Shown one piece after another: positions 1-8,236 of a stretch of DNA of 64,000 bases. Position numbers and translations under genes: made by a program. The stretch lies in NCBI GenBank assembly GCA_009377865.1, contig WHTH01000010.1:27387-91386 (forward strand), read 5' to 3'. Under the pieces are notes generated by a model. The model was not told the DNA's origin. It saw only the letters and a program-made list of their open reading frames with translations, and ran no database searches. The stretch is from Pseudonocardiaceae bacterium. GTDB taxonomy: Bacteria > Actinomycetota > Actinomycetes > Mycobacteriales > Pseudonocardiaceae. Every line of letters begins with the position of its first letter. Positions within the stretch are counted from its first letter, which is position 1.

Positions 1-1
1 G

Positions 2-322
2 ATCAACACCTACGACGCGATCCTGGCCTTCAGCGGAGAGAACGGCTTCGGGATCGGTCTCGGCAACCTGATCCTGGTGGTCAACGTGCTCCTGCTGTGG
101 GGCTACACGCTGTCATGTCACTCCTGCCGCCACGCGGTGGGTGGCCGGCTCAAGCACTTCTCGAAGCACCCGGTGCGCTACCGGTTGTGGACGTGGGTGA
201 CGAAGCTGAACACCCGCCACATGGAGTTCGCGTGGATCACGCTTGGGACGCTGATCCTGACCGACGCCTACATCGCGTTGCTGTCCGCGGGTGTCATCTC
301 CGACCTGCGCATTGTCAACTGA
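2..322 (+). CDS. Succinate dehydrogenase membrane subunit, C-terminal part (partial)
   Basis: The frame is open from the left edge, so the start of the gene lies outside the window. About 106 residues are visible. Two hydrophobic segments can be seen (around LILVVNVLLLWGYT and ITLGTLILTDAYIALL), separated by a basic loop with a CHSC pair. It ends 15 bp before sdhA, as the cytochrome-b-type membrane anchor does in actinobacterial sdh operons of the Rv0249c-Rv0248c-Rv0247c type. It would anchor the flavoprotein and iron-sulfur subunits and pass electrons to the quinone pool. The call rests mainly on position; the fragment itself has few diagnostic residues. Confidence 0.8.
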   Translation: MNTYDAILAFSGENGFGIGLGNLILVVNVLLLWGYTLSCHSCRHAVGGRLKHFSKHPVRYRLWTWVTKLNTRHMEFAWITLGTLILTDAYIALLSAGVISDLRIVN

Positions 323-337
323 CGAGGACCGAGGACG

Positions 338-2227
338 ATGACCGAGATCGAGCGACACGGCTACGACGTCGTGGTGATCGGCGCCGGCGGCGCGGGCCTG
401 CGCGCGGCGATCGAGGCCCGCGAGCTGGGCAAGCGAACCGCGATCATCAGCAAGTCGCTGTTCGGCAAGGCGCACACCGTGATGGCAGAGGGCGGCATCG
501 CGGCGTCGATGGGCAACATCAACTCCCGCGACAACTGGCAGGTGCACTTCCGCGACACGATGCGCGGGGGCAAGTTCCTCAACAACTGGCGGATGGCCGA
601 ACTGCACGCCCGGGAGGCGCCGCAGCGGGTCTGGGAGCTCGAGACCTATGGCGCGCTGTTCGACCGTACCGAGGAAGGCAAGATCAGCCAGCGCAACTTC
701 GGCGGTCACGAGTACCCGCGGCTGGCGCACGTCGGTGATCGCACCGGTCTGGAGCTCATCCGTACCCTGCAGCAGAAGATCGTGTCGCTGCAGCAGGAGG
801 ACTACGCGCAGTACGGTGACTACGAGGCGAATCTGAAGGTCTACGCCGAATGCACCGTCACCGAAATCCTCCGCGACGGCGGCGCGATCGCAGGTGCGTT
901 CGCCTACTGGCGCGAGACCGGGCGGTTCGTGGTGTTCGAGACACCCACCGTGGTGCTGGCGACCGGCGGCATCGGCAAGTCGTTCAAGGTCACCAGCAAC
1001 TCCTGGGAGTACACCGGTGACGGGCACGCGCTGGCGCTGCGCACCGGTGCGTCGCTGATCAACATGGAGTTCGTGCAGTTCCACCCCACCGGGATGGTGT
1101 GGCCGCCCAGCGTCAAGGGGATCCTGGTGACCGAGTCGGTGCGCGGCGACGGTGGAGTGCTGCGCAACTCCGAGGGCAAGCGGTTCATGTTCGACTACAT
1201 CCCCGAGGTGTTCACGTCGCAGTACGCCGACAGCGAGGACGAGGCCGACCGCTGGTACGAGGATGCGGACAACAACCGCCGGCCACCGGAGTTGCTGCCC
1301 CGTGACGAGGTGGCCCGCGCGATCAACTCGGAGGTCAAGGCCGATCGCGGTTCGCCGCACGGTGGGGTCTTCCTGGACGTGTCGGACCGGATGCCTGCCG
1401 AGGTCATCACCAAGCGGCTGCCGTCGATGTATCACCAGTTCATGGAGCTCGCCGACGTCGACATCACGGTCGGGCCGATGGAGGTCGGCCCGACCTGCCA
1501 CTACGTCATGGGCGGCGTGCAGGTCGACCCCGACACCGCGGCCTCGTCGGTGCCCGGGCTGTTCGCGGCCGGCGAGGTGGCCGGTGGGATGCACGGGTCG
1601 AACCGGTTGGGCGGCAACTCGCTGTCCGACCTGCTGGTGTTCGGCCGCCGGGCGGGCACCGGCGTGGCGTCGTACGTGGACTCGCTCACTGCCCGGCCGG
1701 CGATCAACGGGCACGACGTGGAGTCGGCCGCGGCCGCCGCGGTCAACCCGTTCGGCGACGGCACCGAGAGTGCCCGGGAGAACCCCTACACGGTGCAGCA
1801 GGACCTGCAGCAGACCATGAACGACCTCGTCGGCATCATCCGCAAGGCCGACGAGATGGAGCTGGCGCTCAAGAAGCTCGACGAGCTGCGCAGCCGCGCC
1901 GACACCGTCGTCGTCGAGGGGCACCGGCAGTTCAACCCTGGCTGGCACCTCGCGCTGGACCTGCGCAACATGCTCGCGGTCAGCGAGTGCGTGACGAAGG
2001 CGGCGTTGCAGCGCACCGAGAGCCGTGGCGGCCACACCCGCGACGACTTCCCCGCGATGGATCCCCACTGGCGGCAGGTGGTGCTGGTCTGCACGGCAGG
2101 GTCCGACGGCGTCGAGGTCGCCTGCGAACAGCAACCGGCGATGCGCGACGACCTGCTGGAGCTGTTCGAGCGCACCGAACTGGAGAAGTACTACACCGAC
2201 GTCGAGCTCCCAGAGGAGAGCCTCTGA
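338..2227 (+). CDS. sdhA: Succinate dehydrogenase / fumarate reductase flavoprotein subunit
   Basis: This 629-residue protein oxidises succinate to fumarate with covalent FAD. The N-terminus carries the dinucleotide-binding motif VVVIGAGGAGLRAA (residues 11-24), followed by the FAD-attachment region KAHTVMAEGG with the candidate flavinylated His at residue 46. The substrate-domain motif HPTGM and the GGNSLSDLLVFGRRAG FAD-capping motif are present, and length is normal for the family. The start lies 15 bp after the membrane subunit, and its stop TGA shares one base with the ATG of sdhB, indicating translational coupling. It most resembles the Sdh1-type (Rv0248c) enzyme. Nothing looks broken. 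Confidence 0.96.
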   Translation: MTEIERHGYDVVVIGAGGAGLRAAIEARELGKRTAIISKSLFGKAHTVMAEGGIAASMGNINSRDNWQVHFRDTMRGGKFLNNWRMAELHAREAPQRVWELETYGALFDRTEEGKISQRNFGGHEYPRLAHVGDRTGLELIRTLQQKIVSLQQEDYAQYGDYEANLKVYAECTVTEILRDGGAIAGAFAYWRETGRFVVFETPTVVLATGGIGKSFKVTSNSWEYTGDGHALALRTGASLINMEFVQFHPTGMVWPPSVKGILVTESVRGDGGVLRNSEGKRFMFDYIPEVFTSQYADSEDEADRWYEDADNNRRPPELLPRDEVARAINSEVKADRGSPHGGVFLDVSDRMPAEVITKRLPSMYHQFMELADVDITVGPMEVGPTCHYVMGGVQVDPDTAASSVPGLFAAGEVAGGMHGSNRLGGNSLSDLLVFGRRAGTGVASYVDSLTARPAINGHDVESAAAAAVNPFGDGTESARENPYTVQQDLQQTMNDLVGIIRKADEMELALKKLDELRSRADTVVVEGHRQFNPGWHLALDLRNMLAVSECVTKAALQRTESRGGHTRDDFPAMDPHWRQVVLVCTAGSDGVEVACEQQPAMRDDLLELFERTELEKYYTDVELPEESL

Positions 2228-2997
2228 TGGCTTACCAGCAACACTTCCGGGTCTGGCGGGGCGACGCCGAGGGCGGCGAGCTCGCCGACTTCGACGCCGA
2301 GGTCAACGAGGGCGAGGTGGTGCTCGACATCATCCACCGGTTGCAGGCCACCCAGGCACCCGACCTGGCGGTGCGGTGGAACTGCAAGGCCGGCAAGTGC
2401 GGCTCGTGCAGCGCGGAGGTCAACGGACGGCCCCGGCTGCTGTGCATGACGAGGATGTCGACGCTGGATCCGGACGAGACAGTCGTGGTGACACCGATGA
2501 AGACCTTCCCGGTGATCCGGGACCTGGTCTGCGATGTCTCGTACAACTACACCAAGGCACGCGAGGTGCCCGCATTCGTCCCGCCCAAGGAGCTGCAGCC
2601 CGGCGAGTACCGCATGCAGCAGGTCGACGTGGAGCGCTCACAGGAGTTCCGCAAGTGCATCGAGTGCTTCCTGTGCCAGGACACCTGCCATGTCATCCGT
2701 GACCACGAGGAGAACAAGGAGTCCTTCTCGGGGCCTCGCTACCTGATGCGGGTCGCCGAGCTGGACATGCACCCGCTGGATGCGGCCGCCGAACAGGGCG
2801 TCGATCGCAAGGCGGGCGCGCAGGACGATCACGGCCTGGGGATGTGCAACATCACGAAGTGCTGCACCGAGGTGTGCCCGGAGCACATCAAGATCACCGA
2901 CAACGCGCTGATCCCCATGAAGGAGCGGGTGGCCGATCGCCGGTTCGACCCGTTCTTCCCGATCGCGAAGCTGTTCGGCCGCCGCTGGGCCAGCTGA
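2227..2997 (+). CDS. sdhB: Succinate dehydrogenase iron-sulfur subunit
   Basis: This 256-residue protein carries electrons from the flavin to the membrane subunit. The three clusters are visible in order: a plant-type [2Fe-2S] site (CKAGKCGSCSAEV with a later LLC), a [4Fe-4S] site (CIECFLCQDTC) and a [3Fe-4S]/[4Fe-4S] site (CNITKCCTEVCP). I placed the start at the ATG overlapping the sdhA stop; longer upstream reading in this frame is only a shadow of sdhA. It is the last gene of the operon and converges with the transporter gene that ends 21 bp further on. Confidence 0.96.
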   Translation: MAYQQHFRVWRGDAEGGELADFDAEVNEGEVVLDIIHRLQATQAPDLAVRWNCKAGKCGSCSAEVNGRPRLLCMTRMSTLDPDETVVVTPMKTFPVIRDLVCDVSYNYTKAREVPAFVPPKELQPGEYRMQQVDVERSQEFRKCIECFLCQDTCHVIRDHEENKESFSGPRYLMRVAELDMHPLDAAAEQGVDRKAGAQDDHGLGMCNITKCCTEVCPEHIKITDNALIPMKERVADRRFDPFFPIAKLFGRRWAS

Positions 2998-3018
2998 CCT
3001 GGGCTAGCTGATCCGGGC

Positions 3019-4026
3019 TCACCCGTTCAGCGGGGGCGGTTCGGGTACGGGCGTGCCGAGGTGCTCGGCATACAACCGCGCCCAGGTGCCGTCCTCGACG
3101 GCCGTTCGCAGCACCTCGCGCACCCGGCGCGCCAGTACGTCGTCGCCGGGAGCCAGCCCGATGCCGTAGCGGGTCTCACCCAGCGGCGCCCCGGACAGCT
3201 GCAGCTCCGGGTCGTCGGCGAGCACGCCGGCCAGCAGCACCTCGTCGCCCGCGAGCGCGTCGACACGGTTGCCGAGCAGCGCGGCACAGGTGTCGAGACT
3301 GCCGCGGGTGACCAGTCGCTCGCCCAGCCGGGGAGCCAGCGACAGCGCGGTCGGGGAATCCTCGACCGCGCACACCGTCCCGTCTCGCAGCGGGTCGAGC
3401 TCTCCGGCACGCCCGGCAGGGACCGCGAGTCGTTGCGGGCTGCGCAGGTACGGCCCGGCGAAGGCGACGTCGGCACTGCGCTGCTCGGTGATCGCGTAAC
3501 CGCCCAGCACCAGATCGGCCTCACCGGTGGCGAGTACGGATTCCCGGTACCCGCCCGGCAGTGTCTTGAACGCGGTGTCCGCCGGGTCGACGCCGAGCTC
3601 GCGGGCGACCAGGCCGGCCAGCGCGATGTCGAACCCGGAGTACGCCCGCGTCTGCGGGTCACGCTCGACCAGGCCTGGCACGCGCTGCACCCCGACGATG
3701 AGCCGGTCGCGCCGGGTGATGCGGTCGATGTTCTCCGAGCCGCTGCTTGCCGTCGTGCTGGGGGTGACGCTGTCGAAGGTGTTACCGGGGACGGGTTCCG
3801 GCTCGTCGCCGAACAGGGCGGTGATGCCGTCGATGGTGCGGTCGAGCAGCACGAGCCCGGCCACGACCACGACCAGGAGCACCAGCAGGGCACAGCCGAT
3901 CCGCCGGACGGTGAGCACGCCCCGGCGGCGCAACCCGCGCAGCGTCCGCCAGAGCCGGGCGCCCGGCACCGGACGCTGCTCGGCCGGTAGGTCGGGCCAG
4001 TGCTGGCGGGCGGGGGGCTCAGCCAT
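3019..4026 (-). CDS. Membrane-anchored family 3 solute-binding protein
   Basis: About 335 residues. An N-terminal basic stretch is followed by one strong membrane segment (ALLVLLVVVVAGLVLL), then a periplasmic-type SBP_bac_3 domain with typical phrases (GFDIALAGLVARELGV, ADLVLGGYAITEQRSADVAFAGPY, YGIGLAPGDD). There is no lipobox, so it is tethered by its signal anchor, unlike the lipoprotein GluB in the same operon. It is the last gene of the glu cluster, 57 bp after gluD. It may be a second binding protein for the same permease or a sensor, as GlnH-type proteins are. I prefer the ATG at 4026; a GTG nine bases upstream is possible. Confidence 0.85.
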   Translation of the reverse strand: MAEPPARQHWPDLPAEQRPVPGARLWRTLRGLRRRGVLTVRRIGCALLVLLVVVVAGLVLLDRTIDGITALFGDEPEPVPGNTFDSVTPSTTASSGSENIDRITRRDRLIVGVQRVPGLVERDPQTRAYSGFDIALAGLVARELGVDPADTAFKTLPGGYRESVLATGEADLVLGGYAITEQRSADVAFAGPYLRSPQRLAVPAGRAGELDPLRDGTVCAVEDSPTALSLAPRLGERLVTRGSLDTCAALLGNRVDALAGDEVLLAGVLADDPELQLSGAPLGETRYGIGLAPGDDVLARRVREVLRTAVEDGTWARLYAEHLGTPVPEPPPLNG

Positions 4027-4083
4027 GGACGCCACCCACCGCGGTCACGACACGTACCTGCACCGCCAGCACTCTAGCCGGGC

Positions 4084-4977
4084 TCATCCACCGGTCGTGC
4101 TCGTCCCGGCCAGCGGCTGCCCCGTGTCGAGGGTCCCGGCCCCCGGGCGTGGTCCGACCGTGCCGGCCCGAGACAGCCGTCGCTCCACGTAGACCGCGAG
4201 CCTGCTGAGCAGGTAGTTGATCACGATGAAGATGACCGCGAGCGCGAAGAACAACTGGAGCGGGTTGTCGAGCTCCTCGATCGCGAGACGGACGAACCGT
4301 ACCGACTCCGGGTACAGGATGATGAAGCCGAGCGAGGTGTCCTTGAAGATCACCACCAGCTGGCTGATCAGTGCCGGCAGCATCACCCGGAACGCCTGCG
4401 GGAGCTGGACGAGCCGCAGCGACTGCCCGCGGGTGAGCCCGATTGCCGCGCCCGCCTCGGCCTGGCCCCGCGGCAGCGAGGCGACCCCGGACCGCACGAT
4501 CTCCGCGATGATCACGCAGTTGTACGCGGTGAGGCCGATGACGAGGTACCACAGCTTCGGCAGTTCGATGCCGACCTCGGGCAGCACGCGGTATGCGAAG
4601 AAGATCGCGATGACCACCGGGAGTCCGCGGAAGAGCTCGATGACGCTGACGACGGCCCACCGGTACCACCGTGCGCTGGTGATCCTGGTGAGCGCTAGCG
4701 CCGTGCCGATGGTCAGGGACAGCGTCATCGCCAGCACGGCGGCGACGATGTTGTTCCACAGTGCCACGCCCAGCCCGGTCCACAGCGCAGCGAACTTCGG
4801 GTAGTACAGGTTGACCAGCGGGCCCCACCTCTCGCCGCTGAACTGGCCCTCCTCGCCGAGGCGCACCAGGACGAGCGCGAGGACACCCAGCAAGAGTACG
4901 CCGGCGACCACCGAGCCGATCATCACCCGGCGCCGGGTGCGGGGTCCGGGGTTGTCGTAGAGAACGGGGTTGCTCAC
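4084..4977 (-). CDS. gluD: Glutamate ABC transporter permease (GluD-like)
   Basis: A 297-residue inner-membrane permease of the polar amino acid (HisM/GlnP) type. Several hydrophobic helices can be seen, and the EAA loop that contacts the ATPase is present (GQAEAGAAIGLTRGQSLRLVQLPQAFR). The start ATG overlaps the stop of gluC by four bases, so the two permeases are probably made in equal amounts. Together with gluC it should form the heterodimeric channel for glutamate or a related amino acid. Substrate is inferred from synteny with the gluABCD cluster that neighbours miaB in other actinomycetes. Confidence 0.9.
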   Translation of the reverse strand: MSNPVLYDNPGPRTRRRVMIGSVVAGVLLLGVLALVLVRLGEEGQFSGERWGPLVNLYYPKFAALWTGLGVALWNNIVAAVLAMTLSLTIGTALALTRITSARWYRWAVVSVIELFRGLPVVIAIFFAYRVLPEVGIELPKLWYLVIGLTAYNCVIIAEIVRSGVASLPRGQAEAGAAIGLTRGQSLRLVQLPQAFRVMLPALISQLVVIFKDTSLGFIILYPESVRFVRLAIEELDNPLQLFFALAVIFIVINYLLSRLAVYVERRLSRAGTVGPRPGAGTLDTGQPLAGTSTTGG

Positions 4978-5645
4978 CGGGCCACCGCCACCCTGCGTTC
5001 GAGCACGCCGAGGAGGATCCCTCCGGGGATCGTGATGAGCAGGTAGCCGGCCGCCACGCCCAGCAGCACCGGGATGATCGGCAACCCGCGGGCCGACACC
5101 AGCGTCCCGTAGGTGCTGAACAGGTCACCACCCACCCCGACCGCGCCGACGATGGCGGAGTTCTTGATCATGGCGATGATGACGCTGCCCAGCGGAGGAA
5201 CGACGGTCCGCATCGCCTGGGGAAGCACCACGGTCCCGAGCGACTGGATGAAGGTGAGCCCGACCGCCCTGGCCGCTTCGGCTTGACCGGCGGAGACCGA
5301 GTTGATTCCGCTGCGCACGGCCTCGCAGGCGAAGGCCGACGTGTACAGCACCAGGCCGATGATGCCGAACCAGAAGAACGGGGCATTGATGCCGATCTCC
5401 GGCAGACCGAACGCGCAGAAGAACAGCACGATGGTCAGCGGGCAGTTGCGGAACACGGTGACCCACGCCGAGCCCACCCGCTGCAGCGGGGGAAGGGGCG
5501 ACACCCGGCAGGCCGCGATCAGTGTGCCGAGCAGCAACGAGCCGGTGGCCCCGTACAGGCAGATCTCCAGGGTCACGAGGAACGCGTCGGCGAACAGTCC
5601 GATGTTGTCGGTGACGGGTTCGAAGTAGTCGATCAGGCCGAGCAC
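4974..5645 (-). CDS. gluC: Glutamate ABC transporter permease (GluC-like)
   Basis: A 223-residue permease partner of GluD with the same His/Glu-type fold. It shows several membrane helices and the EAA loop (GQAEAARAVGLTFIQSLGTV). Length is usual for this subunit. It follows gluB after 69 bp and overlaps gluD by four bases. Assignment of the two permeases to C and D follows gene order in the standard gluABCD operon; the names could be exchanged without changing the function. Confidence 0.9.
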   Translation of the reverse strand: MLGLIDYFEPVTDNIGLFADAFLVTLEICLYGATGSLLLGTLIAACRVSPLPPLQRVGSAWVTVFRNCPLTIVLFFCAFGLPEIGINAPFFWFGIIGLVLYTSAFACEAVRSGINSVSAGQAEAARAVGLTFIQSLGTVVLPQAMRTVVPPLGSVIIAMIKNSAIVGAVGVGGDLFSTYGTLVSARGLPIIPVLLGVAAGYLLITIPGGILLGVLERRVAVAR

Positions 5646-5714
5646 GAGTCCTCCCGGTACCGGCGCGGTTCGGGGGCACCGCCCGGTGACGATGCCCCCG
5701 ACCGCACGTCAGGC

Positions 5715-6620
5715 TCAGCTGCAGGGGTCGAGCCCGGGTAGTTCGGGAACCTCCTCTGCCACCGGGCCCGCGGTCGCCTCCCAGGCGGCGTCGTAGGCGC
5801 CCGACTCGGCGGCCTGGCGCAGCTGCTCGTTGATGAACTCACAGAAAGCGACGTCACCCTTGGTGATCCCGACGCCGTATGGCTCCTCGGTGAACTGCTC
5901 GCCGACGAGCTTGAACGCGCCGTCGCTCTCCGAGATGAAGCCCAGCAGGATGACGTTGTCCGTGGTCACCACGTCGACCTGGCCGTTGTCGAGCGAGTCC
6001 CGGCACTGCGAGTAGGTGTCGAACAGCACGAGCTGGTCCTCATCGATGTACTCGCGGATGTTCTCCGACGGGGTCGAGCCGGTGGCGCTGCAAACCTTGG
6101 CGTCGCTGCCGCGCAGGTCGTCGGGGCCGGTGATCTCCTGGTTGTCCGAGCGCACCATCAGGGTCTGTCCGGCCTGGTAGTACGGCCCGGCGAAGGAGAC
6201 CCGCTCGGCGCGCTCGTCGTTGATCGTGTAGGTCGCGACGACCAGGTCCACCTCGTCGCGCTCGATGAGCGACTCCCGCTGTGCCGACGGCGCCTCCACC
6301 CAGTCGATGTCCTCGGGGGCGATGCCGAGGCCGCCCGCGATGATCCGGGCGATCTCGGTGTCGAAACCCGTGAGCTCCCCCTCGAGGGTCCGCAGCCCGA
6401 ACAGCGGCTGGTCGAACTTGGTCCCGATGGTGATCGTGCCCGCCTCGTTGAGCTCGGCCATCGTCGTGCCCGGTTCGAACTGCGCGTCCTGCTCGACCGA
6501 CGGTGCTGGCGCCTGATCGCCACCGCCGTCGCCGATGGATTCCTGCTCCCCGCACGCGGTGGCGACCAGCCCGAATGCGGCCACCGCGATGCCGGTACGC
6601 AGCACTGGGTTCCAGCGCAT
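5715..6620 (-). CDS. gluB: Glutamate-binding lipoprotein
   Basis: A 301-residue extracytoplasmic binding protein. The signal peptide ends in a lipobox (LVATAC, Cys near residue 23), so the mature protein should be lipid-anchored. The SBP_bac_3 domain follows, with GTITIGTKFDQPLFG, TGFDTEIARIIAGGLG, VDLVVATYTINDERAERVSFAGPYY and the C-terminal YGVGI strand. Upstream of its start is a good ribosome site (AAGGAG) preceded by a short inverted repeat. It delivers substrate to GluCD. Confidence 0.92.
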   Translation of the reverse strand: MRWNPVLRTGIAVAAFGLVATACGEQESIGDGGGDQAPAPSVEQDAQFEPGTTMAELNEAGTITIGTKFDQPLFGLRTLEGELTGFDTEIARIIAGGLGIAPEDIDWVEAPSAQRESLIERDEVDLVVATYTINDERAERVSFAGPYYQAGQTLMVRSDNQEITGPDDLRGSDAKVCSATGSTPSENIREYIDEDQLVLFDTYSQCRDSLDNGQVDVVTTDNVILLGFISESDGAFKLVGEQFTEEPYGVGITKGDVAFCEFINEQLRQAAESGAYDAAWEATAGPVAEEVPELPGLDPCS

Positions 6621-6634
6621 GGCTTCTCCTTACT

Positions 6635-6647
6635 CCAACCCGGTTGG
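6635..6647 (-). promoter_or_regulatory. Short inverted repeat just upstream of the gluB ribosome site
   Basis: CCAACC-C-GGTTGG forms a 6-bp stem directly before the AAGGAG ribosome site of gluB, in the 93-bp gap between gluA and gluB. It could be an mRNA boundary that stabilises or meters gluB, the subunit needed in excess, or a regulator site. The function is inference. Confidence 0.35.
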
Positions 6648-6713
6648 GAATCTTGTTGAGGTGTTGACCCGGGGCGCAGTCGGTGCGACCGCCGAGCCGG
6701 CTGGACGGGACGA

Positions 6714-7463
6714 TCAGTGCGCAAGGATCTTGCCGAGGAAGTCCTTCGCGCGATCCGAGCGCGGTGTGGTGAAGAAAGTCTGGGGTGCCGCGTCCTCGAT
6801 GATCTCGCCGTCGGACATGAACACGACCCGATGCGCGGCCCGGCGCGCGAAGCCCATCTCGTGGGTGATGACCAGCATTGTCATGCCCTCCTCGGCGAGA
6901 CCGACCATGACCTCGAGCACCTCGCTGATCATCTCGGGGTCCAGCGCCGACGTCGGCTCGTCGAACAGCATCACCTTGGGCCGCATCGCCAGGGCGCGCG
7001 CGATGGCGGCCCGCTGCTGCTGGCCGCCCGACAGCTGCGCCGGGTACTTGCCGGCCTGGTCGGTGATCCCCACCCGGTCGAGCAGGGTCATCGCGGCGTC
7101 GCGGGCCTGCTGCTTGCCCATCCGGCGCACCTTGACCGGACCGAGCATCACGTTCTCCGCGATGGTCTTGTGCGCGAAGAGGTTGAACTGCTGGAAGACC
7201 ATTCCCACGTCGGCGCGAAGCTTGGCCAGCGCGCGCCCCTCGGCGGGCAGCGGCGTGCCGTCGACCTCGATCGTGCCGCCGTCGATCGGCTCGAGCCGGT
7301 TGATCGCGCGACACAACGTCGACTTGCCGGAGCCGGAGGGCCCGAGCACCACCACGACCTGGCCACGGTCGACCTCGAGGTCGATGTCGCGGAGCACGTG
7401 CAGCGACCCGAAGTGCTTGTTCACCCCGGCCATTCTGATCATCGGCGGCGTGGTTGCCGTCAT
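6714..7463 (-). CDS. gluA: Glutamate ABC transporter ATP-binding protein
   Basis: A 249-residue ATPase of the polar amino acid importer group. It has Walker [10 protein letters not shown] (residues 41-49), the Q-loop (VFQQFNLF), the signature LSGGQQQR (from residue 144), Walker B VMLFDEP and the switch His in [13 protein letters not shown] strong ribosome site (GGAGGACAC) precedes the ATG. It is the first gene of the minus-strand operon gluA-gluB-gluC-gluD-binding protein, whose promoter must lie in 7464-7680, next to the accessory island. Confidence 0.95.
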   Translation of the reverse strand: MTATTPPMIRMAGVNKHFGSLHVLRDIDLEVDRGQVVVVLGPSGSGKSTLCRAINRLEPIDGGTIEVDGTPLPAEGRALAKLRADVGMVFQQFNLFAHKTIAENVMLGPVKVRRMGKQQARDAAMTLLDRVGITDQAGKYPAQLSGGQQQRAAIARALAMRPKVMLFDEPTSALDPEMISEVLEVMVGLAEEGMTMLVITHEMGFARRAAHRVVFMSDGEIIEDAAPQTFFTTPRSDRAKDFLGKILAH

Positions 7464-7679
7464 GTGTCCTCCGTGCTGCTACGACGCCACGAACGGTGCC
7501 AAGGAATCCCTACCTCACCTGGGGTGATCGGTGGCCGGATTCGGGTTGCAACTCTGTCACGAATCGGGCAGTAGCGGGCCACGCTGACGCTCACCGCGGC
7601 GCGGTTGGTCACATCCGACGTGGCTCCGTTGCCCACCCGGGCGCGACACGCCGACGATCACCAAGCTGTAAGTTGGGTC

Positions 7680-7920
7680 AACGCTGAGGTCCGCGCGCCG
7701 GCTGGATCTGCTCCAGGCCAGCCACGCCCTGTCAGTCGATCTTGAAGCGGCCGTGCAGGTAGACCAGACCCGGGTCGCCCTCGGTGGGAACCCGAGGATG
7801 CTGAAGCAGCCGACCATCCCGGGATGTGCGCCCACGTCCTTTCGCAGTACCCGGATGGTGGCCTCTGGCCGGGCTGCGCGCGTGGGCGGGGCGCCTGCAG
7901 GTAGTAGGGCCAGCGCCAGA
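7680..7920 (-). pseudogene. Decayed XRE-DUF5753 regulator fragment
   Basis: Reading the minus strand in shifting frames recovers pieces of the intact regulator at 10650-11507. RWPYYLQAPRPRAQ matches RWPYYVQAARDARQ, then after a large internal loss VGAHPGMVGCFSILGFP matches VGAHPGMIGGFSILGFP, then in another frame DPGLVYLHGRFKID, then RAWLAW. At least two frame changes and an in-frame stop break it, and its N-terminal helix-turn-helix is missing. It lies between gluA and the radical SAM peptide genes. The 7464-7679 stretch beside it holds the gluA promoter region and nothing else that I can recognise. Confidence 0.75.
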
Positions 7921-8013
7921 CGACCACCAACTCCCGCGCTAGTTGCGATCCTCGGTCACGTTCGGTACTTCGCGCTGCTCCGGTCGGGTAGTCCGGCTGC
8001 TCCGACAAGGTTG

Positions 8014-8028
8014 GGGTGATCGACACCC
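8014..8028 (+). promoter_or_regulatory. Inverted repeat upstream of the candidate RiPP operon
   Basis: GGGTG-ATCGA-CACCC lies 53 bases upstream of the small peptide gene at 8081 in otherwise non-coding sequence. Position suits an operator or promoter-proximal element for the peptide and radical SAM genes. No clear -35/-10 pair is convincing. Confidence 0.35.
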
Positions 8029-8080
8029 GAACGGTTGGTCCGTAGCGTTCGTGGCCGAGCTGCCAGGTGGAGGTGAAGAG

Positions 8081-8236
8081 ATGACCGTGCTAATCGATCT
8101 GAAGGACCAGGAGCTCGCGGCGCGCGGCTGCGGAAACTGCACTGGCTCGCACTCGGACAATAAGATCCGGGCCAAGGTCGAGGACGACGTCACCAGTGGC
8201 GAGACCGACGATGCGGCTCCGACGCATGAGCCTTAA
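8081..8236 (+). CDS. Candidate RiPP precursor peptide (51 aa, two cysteines)
   Basis: A 51-residue peptide gene with a very good ribosome site (GGAGGTGAAG) ahead of its ATG; longer readings in this frame lack such a site. The N-terminus (MTVLIDLKDQELAARG) could be a leader, followed by CGNCTGSHSDN with Cys 17 and Cys 20, and then an acidic tail (KVEDDVTSGETDD, ending APTHEP). The next gene, a radical SAM/SPASM enzyme, overlaps its end. Small Cys-bearing peptides directly upstream of such enzymes are typically their substrates, as in sactipeptides and ranthipeptides. I do not recognise the family. The core and the modification are unknown, and a regulatory leader peptide is an alternative. Confidence 0.7.
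   Translation: MTVLIDLKDQELAARGCGNCTGSHSDNKIRAKVEDDVTSGETDDAAPTHEP

Noticed and set aside
113..2134. 673-codon minus-strand frame opposite sdhA
   Set aside because: Low-complexity shadow of sdhA; no recognisable motif and no ribosome site.
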